Assembly: GCA_009995455.1 (NCBI GenBank)
Contig: JAACPJ010000003.1
Coordinates: 124,001 to 188,000 of the forward strand
Source: a bacterium
GTDB taxonomy: Bacteria; Patescibacteriota; Gracilibacteria; UBA4473
Length of the DNA: 64,000 nucleotides
Reading direction: 5' to 3'
In this document: one piece after another, positions 17,404-24,935 of the stretch
Position numbering within the stretch: position 1 is the stretch's first letter
Layout of the letters: every line of letters begins with the position of its first letter
The notes under the pieces: generated by a model
What the model was told of the DNA's origin: nothing
Databases searched by the model: none
The model's input: the letters and a program-made list of their open reading frames with translations, nothing else
Made by a program: the position numbers and the translations under genes

Positions 17404-18837
17404 ATGAAATATTTACTCATATTGGCACTCAGTTTTAGTTCTGTTTTCACGGCTCAGGCCTTAAGATTTGATCCATCCCAAATGACAAATAACGGGGAAA
17501 TTGTGCCCTATAGTTGTGAGGTTTGGAACGATGGTTGTAATGACTGTGAAAAAACAGATCAAGGTTATATTTGTCCTCCCAAGACATGTGCCACTATGCG
17601 TATGGGCTATTGCCGAGTTGAAAAAATTTCAAACGAGCCCGCCATTTCACCTCAAATTATGCCTCGACGCCCTACGCGGCCGCCTAATTGTCAACGATGG
17701 TTTGATGGCTGTAATACTTGTGCCCAACAACCGAATGGAGTTTCAAGTACTTGTACGATGATGGCATGTGAAACTTATGATGAACCGAGATGTTTAGACG
17801 AAGTGAAATCAGAAAAACCAAGACAGATGGCAGAGATTCCCGCTAATTGCGAAAGCTGGTTTGATGGTTGTAACACTTGTGGAGTTCAAAATGGAAAACT
17901 AACCTTTTGTACGCAGCGTGAATGTATGAGTAATCCGACGACCGCCTATTGTAAATCGTATGAAGACGAGGAGAGCGATGACAATTCAACGGACTCTGGA
18001 GCGCCTGGGGCTGCGCCTGGCTGGGATCCTGGAGCGCCTGTATTAAGTTTGCCGTATGAACCAGATTCTAGCGGGGTGCCGTTTAACTGTTTAAGTTGGT
18101 TTGACGGCTGTAATACCTGCACGGTCTCTAGTGGCCAGGTTGGAGCCTGTACTCGTAAGTTTTGTTCCGAGAAAGAAAGACCGTATTGTTTAAAATTAAT
18201 GGAGTCACCCGACCCATTAGTTTTATCGGTCCCGTTTTCGGGCTCTATTACTCCTCAGCCCATATCTCCAAAACCACGCCCCCCCAAGCCAAATGTATTA
18301 CCGGATATTCCGGCTAATTGCGAAAGCTGGTTTGATGGTTGTAACACTTGTGGAGTTCAAAATGGAAAACTAACCTTTTGTACGCAGCGTGAATGTATGA
18401 GTAATCCGACGGCCGCCTATTGTAAATCTTTCACCAAGGATGAAGTTCCTGCTCATGCTCAGCCTGATGACCAGCTCCCTGCGATATCTCCAGGCAGGAA
18501 TTCAGAAGAAAGGGTTGATATCCCCAGTAGTGGTGATTTCTATTCTCAAGATGATTCGCCTTCAATTCCCGTAAATTGTATTAGTTGGTATGACGGTTGT
18601 AATACTTGTGGAGTGGAAAATGGAGCTTTAACTTTTTGTACGGAGATGGCTTGTGTTAACTCACAGATGGGAAAACCATACTGTAAAGCTTTTTCTCCAC
18701 TTGAAGTTCCGAGTAATACGAATCTAGGCGCCGATATTAATCCTTTGTCGACAGAGCCCCAGATGCAATTAGTTCAACCCGATAAACCAAATTTTTGGGG
18801 ATTTATTAAATATCACTTATTTGCTTGGTTTCGATAG
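17404..18837 (+). CDS. Secreted protein with about six pacifastin-like cysteine modules
   Basis: A 477-aa exported protein (signal peptide MKYLLILALSFSSVFTAQA). It contains repeated ~40-residue modules of the form NC.SWFDGCNTC.V.NG....CT...C......YC, joined by Pro/Ser-rich linkers. The CNTC..G..CT...C core resembles pacifastin-type protease inhibitor modules, but one cysteine of that fold is missing, so homology is only suggested. Two modules are virtually identical in DNA (17842-17957 and 18313-18428). The even cysteine count implies disulfides, hence export. The following gene starts directly after its stop. Possible roles: inhibitor, adhesin or matrix protein. Confidence 0.65.
   Translation: MKYLLILALSFSSVFTAQALRFDPSQMTNNGEIVPYSCEVWNDGCNDCEKTDQGYICPPKTCATMRMGYCRVEKISNEPAISPQIMPRRPTRPPNCQRWFDGCNTCAQQPNGVSSTCTMMACETYDEPRCLDEVKSEKPRQMAEIPANCESWFDGCNTCGVQNGKLTFCTQRECMSNPTTAYCKSYEDEESDDNSTDSGAPGAAPGWDPGAPVLSLPYEPDSSGVPFNCLSWFDGCNTCTVSSGQVGACTRKFCSEKERPYCLKLMESPDPLVLSVPFSGSITPQPISPKPRPPKPNVLPDIPANCESWFDGCNTCGVQNGKLTFCTQRECMSNPTAAYCKSFTKDEVPAHAQPDDQLPAISPGRNSEERVDIPSSGDFYSQDDSPSIPVNCISWYDGCNTCGVENGALTFCTEMACVNSQMGKPYCKAFSPLEVPSNTNLGADINPLSTEPQMQLVQPDKPNFWGFIKYHLFAWFR
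17842..17957 (+). repeat. 116-bp direct repeat, copy 1 (cysteine module)
   Basis: 115 of 116 bases match 18313-18428; the single difference is A/G at the Thr/Ala codon before AYCK. It encodes one full cysteine module, indicating recent duplication or gene conversion. Confidence 0.95.
18313..18428 (+). repeat. 116-bp direct repeat, copy 2 (cysteine module)
   Basis: Partner of 17842-17957, 471 bp downstream and in the same reading frame. Confidence 0.95.
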
Positions 18838-19284
18838 ATGCACAGTGATGCTCAATCGGTTTCGGCTTATTTAAAATCTTTGCCTATAGAGCGCCGCTTG
18901 GCGATAGAAAAAGTGCGAGCGGTGATTTTAGAAAACCTGCCTGATGGTTACACCGAAGTTATGAACTGGGGGATGATTACCTACGAAGTGCCTTTAGAGA
19001 TTTACCCAGATACTTACAATAAGAAGCCTTTGATGTATGCCGCTTTAGCCAGTCAGAAAAATTATATGTCGGTTTATTTAATGGGGCTTTACAGCCATCC
19101 AGAGATTGAAAAAAAATTTGTTGAAGCCAGCCAAAAATCGGGCAAAAAACTGAATATGGGTAAATGCTGTGTGCGATTTAAAAAGCTAGATGACCTAGAT
19201 TTAAACGCGGTTGGAGAAGTGGTTAAAGCCGTTTCCATGAAAGATCATGTGAAGAATTCTAAGGCTCGCGAAAAAAAGAAATAA
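18838..19284 (+). CDS. DUF1801-family protein
   Basis: A 148-aa protein matching the DUF1801 (YdhG-like) pattern: SVSAYLKSLPIERR..IEKVRAVI near the start, then PDGYTEVMNWGMITYEVP and a conserved NMGKCCVRFKKLDDL near the end. The family folds like iron-binding frataxin-related proteins, but its function is unsettled. The ATG follows the previous stop with no gap, so translation is probably coupled. It is cytosolic, with no signal peptide, unlike its neighbour. Confidence 0.85.
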   Translation: MHSDAQSVSAYLKSLPIERRLAIEKVRAVILENLPDGYTEVMNWGMITYEVPLEIYPDTYNKKPLMYAALASQKNYMSVYLMGLYSHPEIEKKFVEASQKSGKKLNMGKCCVRFKKLDDLDLNAVGEVVKAVSMKDHVKNSKAREKKK

Positions 19285-19290
19285 AAAAGT

Positions 19291-19318
19291 TTGACGGTTT
19301 AAATATTCAGCCTAAATT
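19291..19318 (+). promoter_or_regulatory. Promoter TTGACG-16-TAAATT with a long leader
   Basis: TTGACG (19291-19296) and TAAATT (19313-19318), 16 bp apart. The nearest gene start is 19493, giving an unusually long 5' leader of about 170 nt. Confidence 0.55.
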
Positions 19319-19324
19319 CGGGCT

Positions 19325-19492
19325 AATCCAGATTCGTGTCATGGGCTCAACGTGAAGCGCCGGCGACTGGGGAAAAAATATACTTTGCTTTCACCTTAAG
19401 AAAGCAGTCATACAGAGATTGATGATATTGCGGTCACGCAAAAAGGTTCAATCCGAGTGTACATTTTCTCTTGTTGTTAATTTTGCTTTACC
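19325..19492 (+). other. Structured 5' leader or small RNA candidate
   Basis: This gene-free transcript region contains the hairpin TGCTTTC-accttaa-GAAAGCA (19386-19406) and TTGCG-gtca-CGCAA (19428-19441). GTGAAGC (19352-19358) could alternatively pair with GCTTTCAC (19387-19394), excluding the first hairpin. I recognise no known riboswitch consensus and no intrinsic terminator. It may be a cis-regulatory leader of the next gene or an independent small RNA. Confidence 0.4.
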
Positions 19493-19828
19493 ATGCCAGA
19501 AATTCTTACGTCTTTATTAATGCTTGCTTACGCCGGAATGGGTGGAGTGGCGATTTTAGCTTTTGCTCCAACCATTAAAGATTTATGGATCGAAAAATCA
19601 GGAGTCAACAGCACCACTTATTTAGTGTGGCTTACAAACGCGGTTATTGGTTCTCTTTACGCGTTATTTATTGTTGGCGACTTTGTTATGCTTTTGATTT
19701 CATCGTTTTACGCATTGTGTTGTTGCATAGTGCTTAGTTTAAACTGGCGCTTTAACCGCCGAAACCGAGTTATTACTCTTAGCGTAGAGCCTGAGCCCTT
19801 GACTATAACGAACGAAAGTTTAGTGTAG
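19493..19828 (+). CDS. Small PQ-loop/SemiSWEET-like membrane protein
   Basis: A 111-aa protein with three hydrophobic helices (about 5-27, 44-62, 66-86). AFAPTIKDLWIEKS..NSTTYLVWLTNAVIGSLYA resembles the half-repeat of PQ-loop or SemiSWEET transporters, with proline after helix 1 and the SxxxYxxW segment. SemiSWEETs dimerise to pass sugars; the substrate here is unknown. The tail is basic and Arg-rich, so cytosolic. It probably shares a transcript with the gene 24 nt downstream. Confidence 0.55.
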   Translation: MPEILTSLLMLAYAGMGGVAILAFAPTIKDLWIEKSGVNSTTYLVWLTNAVIGSLYALFIVGDFVMLLISSFYALCCCIVLSLNWRFNRRNRVITLSVEPEPLTITNESLV

Positions 19829-19852
19829 GTTTAATTTATTAAGCCTTTTAGA

Positions 19853-20359
19853 ATGTCGAAAAAGTCAGAATTAAGACGTAGCACTAATGTGCGTTTATTT
19901 GTTTTGCTTGGATTGTTGGTAATACTCGCGATTTGTTATTTTGTTTTTGAAAAATTTAGACTTTGGATTTTGGGTTTAATCGCGGTAGTTTTAGTGGCTT
20001 TCGGTTTAGAGTTATCGGGAACTGATATGGATTTAGGAAAACTGATTGAAACCGGTTCGGTTAAAGAATCTATGATTACCAAAACAGAGAGTGGAATGTG
20101 GTTGATTAACGAATGTGAAAAGAAAGAAAATTTTAATTGTGATAATTTTGCTTACCAAGAGGAAGCGCAGACTTTGTTTGAAGAATGTGGGGGGATTGAA
20201 AATGATGTGCACGGCTTAGACCGTGATAAAGATGGGATCGTTTGTGAAGCGAACAAAAAACGCCCACTTGATGCAGGTTCAAAATCTGTGTGGGAAATTT
20301 TAGGTTACGAAGGGGAAGTTGAAGCCGATACTTCGGCTGAAGAGACGACTAATGAATAA
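19853..20359 (+). CDS. Membrane protein with C-terminal excalibur-type calcium-binding domain
   Basis: A 168-aa protein with two closely spaced hydrophobic helices (about 15-31 and 35-52). A C-terminal excalibur-like motif follows: CDNFAYQEEAQTLFEECGG, then HGLDRDKDGIVCEA with the DxDxDG calcium loop and paired cysteines. This domain is usually extracellular. The last ~20 residues are acidic. It follows the PQ-loop gene closely and precedes a lipoprotein gene. Confidence 0.75.
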   Translation: MSKKSELRRSTNVRLFVLLGLLVILAICYFVFEKFRLWILGLIAVVLVAFGLELSGTDMDLGKLIETGSVKESMITKTESGMWLINECEKKENFNCDNFAYQEEAQTLFEECGGIENDVHGLDRDKDGIVCEANKKRPLDAGSKSVWEILGYEGEVEADTSAEETTNE

Positions 20360-20384
20360 CAATTTTTTTAACTTTTTTATAAAC

Positions 20385-20936
20385 ATGAAAACTTTAAGTT
20401 TAGCTTTAATGCTGCTGGTTTTGGCGGGGTGTACGGTTTCGGCTCCTGGTAATAACGATAATATGCCTCCAGCACCGGTGCCAGTTGAGGAAAGTGAGAC
20501 AGGTGAAAATGATGATGATATAATGGATAACGATGAAGAGGAAAATTTTGAAGAGGAAGACCAATATTTACTTTCAAATCAAGATGGCGTGGTAATTGTT
20601 CTGGATGATTTATCGGAAAGAGAAACGATCCAATCGCCTTTAGAAATTAGTGGAACGGTTCGACGAGACTGGATGTTTGAAGGTTCATTCCCGATTACTC
20701 TGCTGACTCTAGACAATGATATTATTAAAGAATGGTATGGTACGGGGCCTTGGCTAGAACCACTTGATGGAGACACCTACGAAACGATGGAAGGCGATGA
20801 TATGATTCCTTTTATGGCCCTGATTGAATTTGACGCGCCTATGGATGGTGATTTAGGAAAGCTTCGTTTTGGAAATTCTGTAATCGCTGAAGAAGATGTC
20901 CCAGAATACGTTGAGATGATGATTTTGTGGCCATAA
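20385..20936 (+). CDS. Lipoprotein with Gmad2-like immunoglobulin-fold domain
   Basis: The mature start is taken as ATG 20385 (MKTLSLALMLLVLAGCTVSA), a lipoprotein signal with lipobox LAGC; upstream in-frame codons of the ORF lie in the previous gene's end. After an acidic linker, residues ~70-180 match the Gmad2 pattern (IQSPLEISGTVRRDWMFEGSFPI..L). This domain is known from sporulation/germination and exported bacterial proteins. Likely role: surface-exposed lipoprotein. A clear terminator follows, so this ends the unit begun at 19291. Confidence 0.8.
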   Translation: MKTLSLALMLLVLAGCTVSAPGNNDNMPPAPVPVEESETGENDDDIMDNDEEENFEEEDQYLLSNQDGVVIVLDDLSERETIQSPLEISGTVRRDWMFEGSFPITLLTLDNDIIKEWYGTGPWLEPLDGDTYETMEGDDMIPFMALIEFDAPMDGDLGKLRFGNSVIAEEDVPEYVEMMILWP

Positions 20937-20963
20937 GTTTGAATTATAGGTTTTGTAGTTTTC

Positions 20964-20991
20964 AAAAAGCCTCCTTTGTGGAGGCTTTTTT
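20964..20991 (+). terminator. Intrinsic terminator after the Gmad2 lipoprotein
   Basis: AAAAGCCTCC / GGAGGCTTTT hairpin with loop TTTGT and a T run. Confidence 0.93.
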
Positions 20992-21036
20992 AATAAATTG
21001 AATTTTGTAGTTTTTTTGTATTTAGCTATAAGTTTT

Positions 21037-21042
21037 TAAAAT
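21037..21042 (+). promoter_or_regulatory. -10 box TAAAAT, leaderless arrangement
   Basis: TAAAAT lies 7 nt before the ATG at 21050. A -35 TTTGTA is 16 bp upstream. Confidence 0.5.
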
Positions 21043-21049
21043 TAAAACT

Positions 21050-21400
21050 ATGAGTTTAGATCAGTTACCGGTTGATGCAAAGCCTGAAAGGCAGCGAATG
21101 ATTTACGTAGAAGAATCTATAAACGTAATTGATTATGAGCCCTTTAGCGGTGTTACGATTACTAAAGATCAATGTACTCCCATAGAAGGCATAATGGTAG
21201 GGGGGCAATGGCGCTCCTACACGCATGTGATTCGAAAAAGAACTTTAGGTAATAAATTTCGGGTTTCAGGAAATGAGCCTTGTAGAGGATCTGATAAACT
21301 TGTTTTTTTTAACTCGGATGTGCACGGAACTTTTCACTGGCAAGCCGTTTATTCAACGGCTTTGTTTCTTGATGAAAGCCATCAAGTGTTTACCGTTTAG
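21050..21400 (+). CDS. Hypothetical 116-aa protein
   Basis: I do not recognise the family. It is soluble with no signal peptide and has three cysteines or motifs of note: DQCTPIEGIMVGGQW, NEPCRGSDKLVFF and a final HWQAVYSTALF. A TAAAAT box 7 nt upstream supports the ATG at 21050. Its 3' end overlaps the convergent DUF1295-like gene by 11 nt. It is preceded by a terminator, so it is probably a single-gene unit. Confidence 0.6.
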   Translation: MSLDQLPVDAKPERQRMIYVEESINVIDYEPFSGVTITKDQCTPIEGIMVGGQWRSYTHVIRKRTLGNKFRVSGNEPCRGSDKLVFFNSDVHGTFHWQAVYSTALFLDESHQVFTV

Positions 21401-22184
21401 GGGACCAAGGAAAAAACTTACTGGTATATTTAGCGTATTCTTGAAATTCGTCGTTATCGGCATAATGAGCTTCCGCCATAGGTACACCTGATACTTTTAA
21501 AATTAGAAAAGTAATAATGGCAGGGGTCAGAAATGCGATCCACCAGTACTGCGTGTTGAGTGTAATGATCCAGATACCCCACCAACTAACGACTTCACCG
21601 AAATAGTTCGGATGTCGGCTGTAACGCCAGAGTCCTTTTTTCATAATTTCCCCAGGTTTTTTGGTCTTTACAAATTTAGTTAATTGTTGGTCTGCCACGA
21701 CTTCAAAAAGAAAACCAAACGCCCAAACAAATACCCCAGCTCCAAGTAAATAAATATTAACCGTTGCTGGATATAAAATAGTTACCACTAGAGCCGACAT
21801 CATACCCAGCATTAATGCGCCCTGTAGCAAAAATACTTGCAAGTAAGAGCGGAGATAATAATTCTGCCAACTTTCACTCATTTTCGCGTAACGTGGGTCT
21901 TCTTTTTTCTTTTTAATGAAACGGATACCAATGTGGTAGGTAAGTCTTAATCCCCATATGGCCATTAGTGCGCTGATTACAATAGAAGGTATGAAGAGTG
22001 CTAAGTAAGGATTTATTTTGAGCACATACATTATAAAAGAGTAATTGGCTGCAATTGCTACGACCGCTATGGAAAAGCCCCAAAATACATCGGCAATTGA
22101 GTTTCGTTTTAACCATATGGAAAGTCCGAAGGCTAATGTTTGTATAATCCAAATGCCGCAAGCCAGTTTTAAAATTAGAAACAT
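21390..22184 (-). CDS. DUF1295-family (steroid 5-alpha-reductase-like) membrane protein
   Basis: A 264-aa polytopic protein with about six hydrophobic helices. The C-terminal signature RYSRHPNYFGEVVSWWGIWI is diagnostic of the DUF1295/isoprenylcysteine methyltransferase-like superfamily, where it binds the cofactor. The substrate is unknown, probably a lipid. It begins one base after the stop of the upstream DUF2177-like gene, so the two form an operon on this strand. Confidence 0.85.
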   Translation of the reverse strand: MFLILKLACGIWIIQTLAFGLSIWLKRNSIADVFWGFSIAVVAIAANYSFIMYVLKINPYLALFIPSIVISALMAIWGLRLTYHIGIRFIKKKKEDPRYAKMSESWQNYYLRSYLQVFLLQGALMLGMMSALVVTILYPATVNIYLLGAGVFVWAFGFLFEVVADQQLTKFVKTKKPGEIMKKGLWRYSRHPNYFGEVVSWWGIWIITLNTQYWWIAFLTPAIITFLILKVSGVPMAEAHYADNDEFQEYAKYTSKFFPWSPKR

Positions 22185-22185
22185 G

Positions 22186-22581
22186 TTAAATTTTTAGCCA
22201 GGTCGCTATGAAATATCCAATACAGGAAACGGATGCACCGAGAAAGGTGCCCCACATCATGTCATAAAAAGAAACACTCATAGGCCAATTTTTTAAGGTG
22301 GCTAAATTGGTCATATCATAAGTGGCATAGGTGAAAAAACCAAATAAAGCCCCCCATATTAGTGCTTGCTGCCACTGACCAGAATTAAGTCCTGGTTGCA
22401 CTCCAAAGAGAATAATTCCAATTATATAAACCAAGTAAAACAGAACGGCTGGGACATAATTTATTTGTACTAAATCGCCTAAATATTTGGCGTAAAGATC
22501 TTTTGCGACGAAATTTATCCAGAAAAAATCTATGATGAAAAAAACTGGAACGAGAGCCAGATACAAGTAAAAATATTTCAT
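22186..22581 (-). CDS. DUF2177-family membrane protein
   Basis: A 131-aa protein with four transmembrane helices and the family landmarks FFIIDFFWINFVAKDLY near the N-terminus and GFFTYATYDMTNLATLKNWP in the middle. Function is unknown. It is first gene of a two-gene unit with the DUF1295-like gene, suggesting a shared membrane-lipid role; that is inference. Confidence 0.85.
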   Translation of the reverse strand: MKYFYLYLALVPVFFIIDFFWINFVAKDLYAKYLGDLVQINYVPAVLFYLVYIIGIILFGVQPGLNSGQWQQALIWGALFGFFTYATYDMTNLATLKNWPMSVSFYDMMWGTFLGASVSCIGYFIATWLKI

Positions 22582-22659
22582 ATATTAAATGTATTTATAT
22601 TTATATTTTTGACTAGTATTTTTGTTTTTAGTTATAAGTAGGGAAGTGGCTTAAAAAAT

Positions 22660-22689
22660 TTGACGCTAGAGTTAATTTTTCATTAGAAT
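22660..22689 (+). promoter_or_regulatory. Promoter of the HTH-MurA gene (TTGACG-18-TAGAAT)
   Basis: TTGACG (22660-22665) and TAGAAT (22684-22689) are 18 bp apart. The ORF-track ATG at 22688 lies inside the -10 box; the ATG at 22697 is 7 nt downstream. Confidence 0.8.
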
Positions 22690-22696
22690 GTATGGT

Positions 22697-24199
22697 ATGC
22701 ATATAGAATTTAAAACTAATTTTAGAGGGTGGCTTGAAAATCATAGATGGAAACCAAAAGAGCTAGCGGAGAACTTAGGCGTTAGCCGACAAACCATTCA
22801 TCACTGGATGGATGGAAGCAGCACGCCTAAAAACGAAGAAGTTATCAGAAAGCTTTATAAGCTGGGCGGTGATAATTTGATTACCTTTATGAACCGAGAT
22901 GACAAACCAAGAATTGCAAAGCCTAGAGCCTATTTTGAAATTGAAGGTGGCACTAAAATTTCAGGTGAAATTCGTATTAATGGGGCGAAAAATGCGGCGC
23001 TCCCAATGCTATGTGCAGCTTTGCTCACGCCTGAAAAATGTACTTTTTTAGAAGTACCAAATATTACCGATATTGATAACTTACTGACTATTTTTGAAGA
23101 TATTGGTGTGAGCGTTAATCGTTACCCCACCGAACGAAAAGTAGAAATTGAAGCGAAGAAAGTAGATTTAGATAGGTTGGCAGATTTAGATGATGTTCGT
23201 AAATTTCGAGCTTCACTGTTAATGCTGGGGCCTATTTTAAGTCGCTTTGGACAATGTGAAATTTTAATGCCAGGGGGATGTGTAATTGGAGCTCGTTCGA
23301 ATTATATTCATACCGATGGGTTACAATTACTAGGGGCTGAGGTAGAAGAAAGTGATGATAGTTTAAAGGCAACCTTTGATCGTGAAGATTTAAAGAGCAA
23401 AAGAATTTTATTATCTGAAGCCTCGGTTACTGGAACCGAGAACCTGGCTATGTTTTTAGCCGGCCAAAATGATACGGCAGAGATTTATTTTTCAGCAGCG
23501 GAGCCTCATGTTTGCGCGACGCTTGAAATGCTGAATTCAATGGGGGCGATGATCGAAGGAATCGGAACGCATCATCTTAAAATTAAAGGGACTAAAATGC
23601 TAAAGGGGGGAACTTTCACCATTCCAACTGACGGTTTACTGGTAGGGACTTACGCGATAGCCGCGTTACTAACGCAAGGGGAGCTGATGATTAAGAATGT
23701 GAATCACCGTGAACTATTTTCATTTTATGGTTTGCTTAAACGCTTAGGGGCCCAATTTGAAATGCTCGATGATGCGCTTCATGTGTTGCCAAGTCCAAAT
23801 TTAAAAGCGATTCCCAAGGTGCAAACGGCTATTTATCCGGGTTTTTCCACCGATTTACAAAGCCCTTTAGGCGTTTTGCTGACTCAATGTGAAGGTGATT
23901 CACTGCTTTTTGAAACACTTTTTGAAAACCGTTTAACCTATTTGCTTGAACTTGAAAAAATGGGGGCAAAAGTACAAATCTTGAATCCGCATCAAGCGCG
24001 AATTAGTGGAAAAGTAAAACTAAGAGCGGCTGAGGTCCAAAGCTGGGATCTGCGAGCCGGAGCGGCGATGGTACTGGCTGGCTTAATTGCTGAAGGATAC
24101 ACAAAGGTCACCAATATTGATTACATAGATCGTGGTTACGAAGACTTTGTAGAAAATTTAAATAGCCTTGGGGCACACATAGAAAGAGTTGAAACCTAA
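22697..24199 (+). CDS. murA: UDP-GlcNAc 1-carboxyvinyltransferase (MurA) with N-terminal HTH domain
   Basis: A 500-aa protein. Residues ~1-60 form an XRE-like helix-turn-helix (PKELAENLGVSRQTIHHWMDG). From ~75 onward it is MurA, the first committed enzyme of peptidoglycan precursor synthesis (PEP plus UDP-GlcNAc). Conserved parts are GAKNAALPML (Lys/Asn), PGGCVIGAR with the catalytic Cys195 (offset 80 from the E. coli enzyme), YPGFSTDLQ and ENRLTYLLELEKMGA. So the enzyme should be active and, with Cys rather than Asp, fosfomycin-sensitive by family logic. The HTH fusion is unusual. Start chosen from promoter position. Confidence 0.92.
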   Translation: MHIEFKTNFRGWLENHRWKPKELAENLGVSRQTIHHWMDGSSTPKNEEVIRKLYKLGGDNLITFMNRDDKPRIAKPRAYFEIEGGTKISGEIRINGAKNAALPMLCAALLTPEKCTFLEVPNITDIDNLLTIFEDIGVSVNRYPTERKVEIEAKKVDLDRLADLDDVRKFRASLLMLGPILSRFGQCEILMPGGCVIGARSNYIHTDGLQLLGAEVEESDDSLKATFDREDLKSKRILLSEASVTGTENLAMFLAGQNDTAEIYFSAAEPHVCATLEMLNSMGAMIEGIGTHHLKIKGTKMLKGGTFTIPTDGLLVGTYAIAALLTQGELMIKNVNHRELFSFYGLLKRLGAQFEMLDDALHVLPSPNLKAIPKVQTAIYPGFSTDLQSPLGVLLTQCEGDSLLFETLFENRLTYLLELEKMGAKVQILNPHQARISGKVKLRAAEVQSWDLRAGAAMVLAGLIAEGYTKVTNIDYIDRGYEDFVENLNSLGAHIERVET

Positions 24200-24203
24200 A
24201 TAA

Positions 24204-24232
24204 AAAAGACCGTTCAGATAGAACGGTCTTTT
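24204..24232. terminator. Bidirectional intrinsic terminator
   Basis: AAAAGACCGTTC / GAACGGTCTTTT with a 5-nt loop, A-rich on the left and T-rich on the right, between convergent murA and the secreted-protein gene. Confidence 0.9.
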
Positions 24233-24253
24233 CTTTGTGATTGAATTTATAAA

Positions 24254-24817
24254 TTACCGGTTGGCTCTGTAGGTTCGGTAAGGAGCAAATTGGTATTTCA
24301 TGCTTTCTCGACATTCAAGTGGAGCGCCTTGACTAATTTTTAGTCGAGCCAGTTTGTTGGTTACTACGTCCGTTTCTGGCGTGTCGCATTTTTGGAATTT
24401 ATTGAAGAACAAAGCTGAATCGATTTGCATAAATGTCATACCTCGGAAGGCAATAGCTCCTGGAATAGTGTAAAGAATATGAGTTTCTTTGCCGGCTGGT
24501 ATTTCTTTCGGAAACAAACGACTTCCAATCTTTTGTCTGTTATCGGTGACGGTTTCCGTGCTCGTTTCAGATGTAACTTCAACTTCAGTAGTGGTTTCGG
24601 TGGTTTCTGTTGTTTCAGTGCTTTCTACTGTCTCCATTGTTTCAGAAGTTTCTCCACCCGCTTCCATGCTGGTGCCTTCTTCTTCGATCTGTTCAATAGC
24701 TTCGAATAAATCGTCAAATCCAGTTAGTGGATCTTCTTCCTCAGATTGAGCCGTGGCTAAATTTAGCGTGCTGAAACCGAGCAACATGGCAAGGACTAGA
24801 GTTTTAGAGTATTTCAT
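24254..24817 (-). CDS. Secreted protein with Thr/Glu-rich low-complexity linker
   Basis: A 187-aa protein with signal peptide MKYSKTLVLAMLLGFSTLNLATA. An acidic stretch and a Ser/Thr/Glu/Val repeat (TETTETTETTTEVEVTSET) come next. The C-terminal ~85 residues are an unrecognised domain with two cysteines (KFQKCDTPETD, APLECRES). The low-complexity linker is typical of cell-surface stalks. It has its own promoter with a ~25-nt leader and diverges from pbpC. Confidence 0.7.
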   Translation of the reverse strand: MKYSKTLVLAMLLGFSTLNLATAQSEEEDPLTGFDDLFEAIEQIEEEGTSMEAGGETSETMETVESTETTETTETTTEVEVTSETSTETVTDNRQKIGSRLFPKEIPAGKETHILYTIPGAIAFRGMTFMQIDSALFFNKFQKCDTPETDVVTNKLARLKISQGAPLECRESMKYQFAPYRTYRANR

Positions 24818-24847
24818 TTTTGTTGTTTTATTTTGAAATTATATTTT

Positions 24848-24876
24848 ATTATACATTTTATTTACAATACATGCAA
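24848..24876 (-). promoter_or_regulatory. Promoter of the secreted protein gene (TTGCAT-17-TATAAT)
   Basis: On the minus strand TTGCAT (24871-24876) and a consensus TATAAT (24848-24853) are 17 bp apart, 30 nt before the ATG. This is a leadered transcript with no Shine-Dalgarno motif. Confidence 0.75.
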
Positions 24877-24901
24877 ATATATTATTTATTTATTAAAATA
24901 C

Positions 24902-24929
24902 TTGTCTTAACAATTTGAGCCGCTTAAAT
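24902..24929 (+). promoter_or_regulatory. Promoter of pbpC (TTGTCT-16-TTAAAT)
   Basis: TTGTCT (24902-24907) and TTAAAT (24924-24929) end 6 nt before the ATG at 24936. The ORF-track start (TTG 24915) lies between the two boxes and is excluded. Confidence 0.6.
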
Positions 24930-24935
24930 GAAACT

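Noticed and set aside
19446-19456. GGTTCAATCCG resembling a tRNA T-loop
   Set aside because: The flanks do not form a T-stem, and no acceptor, D or anticodon arms can be built around it.
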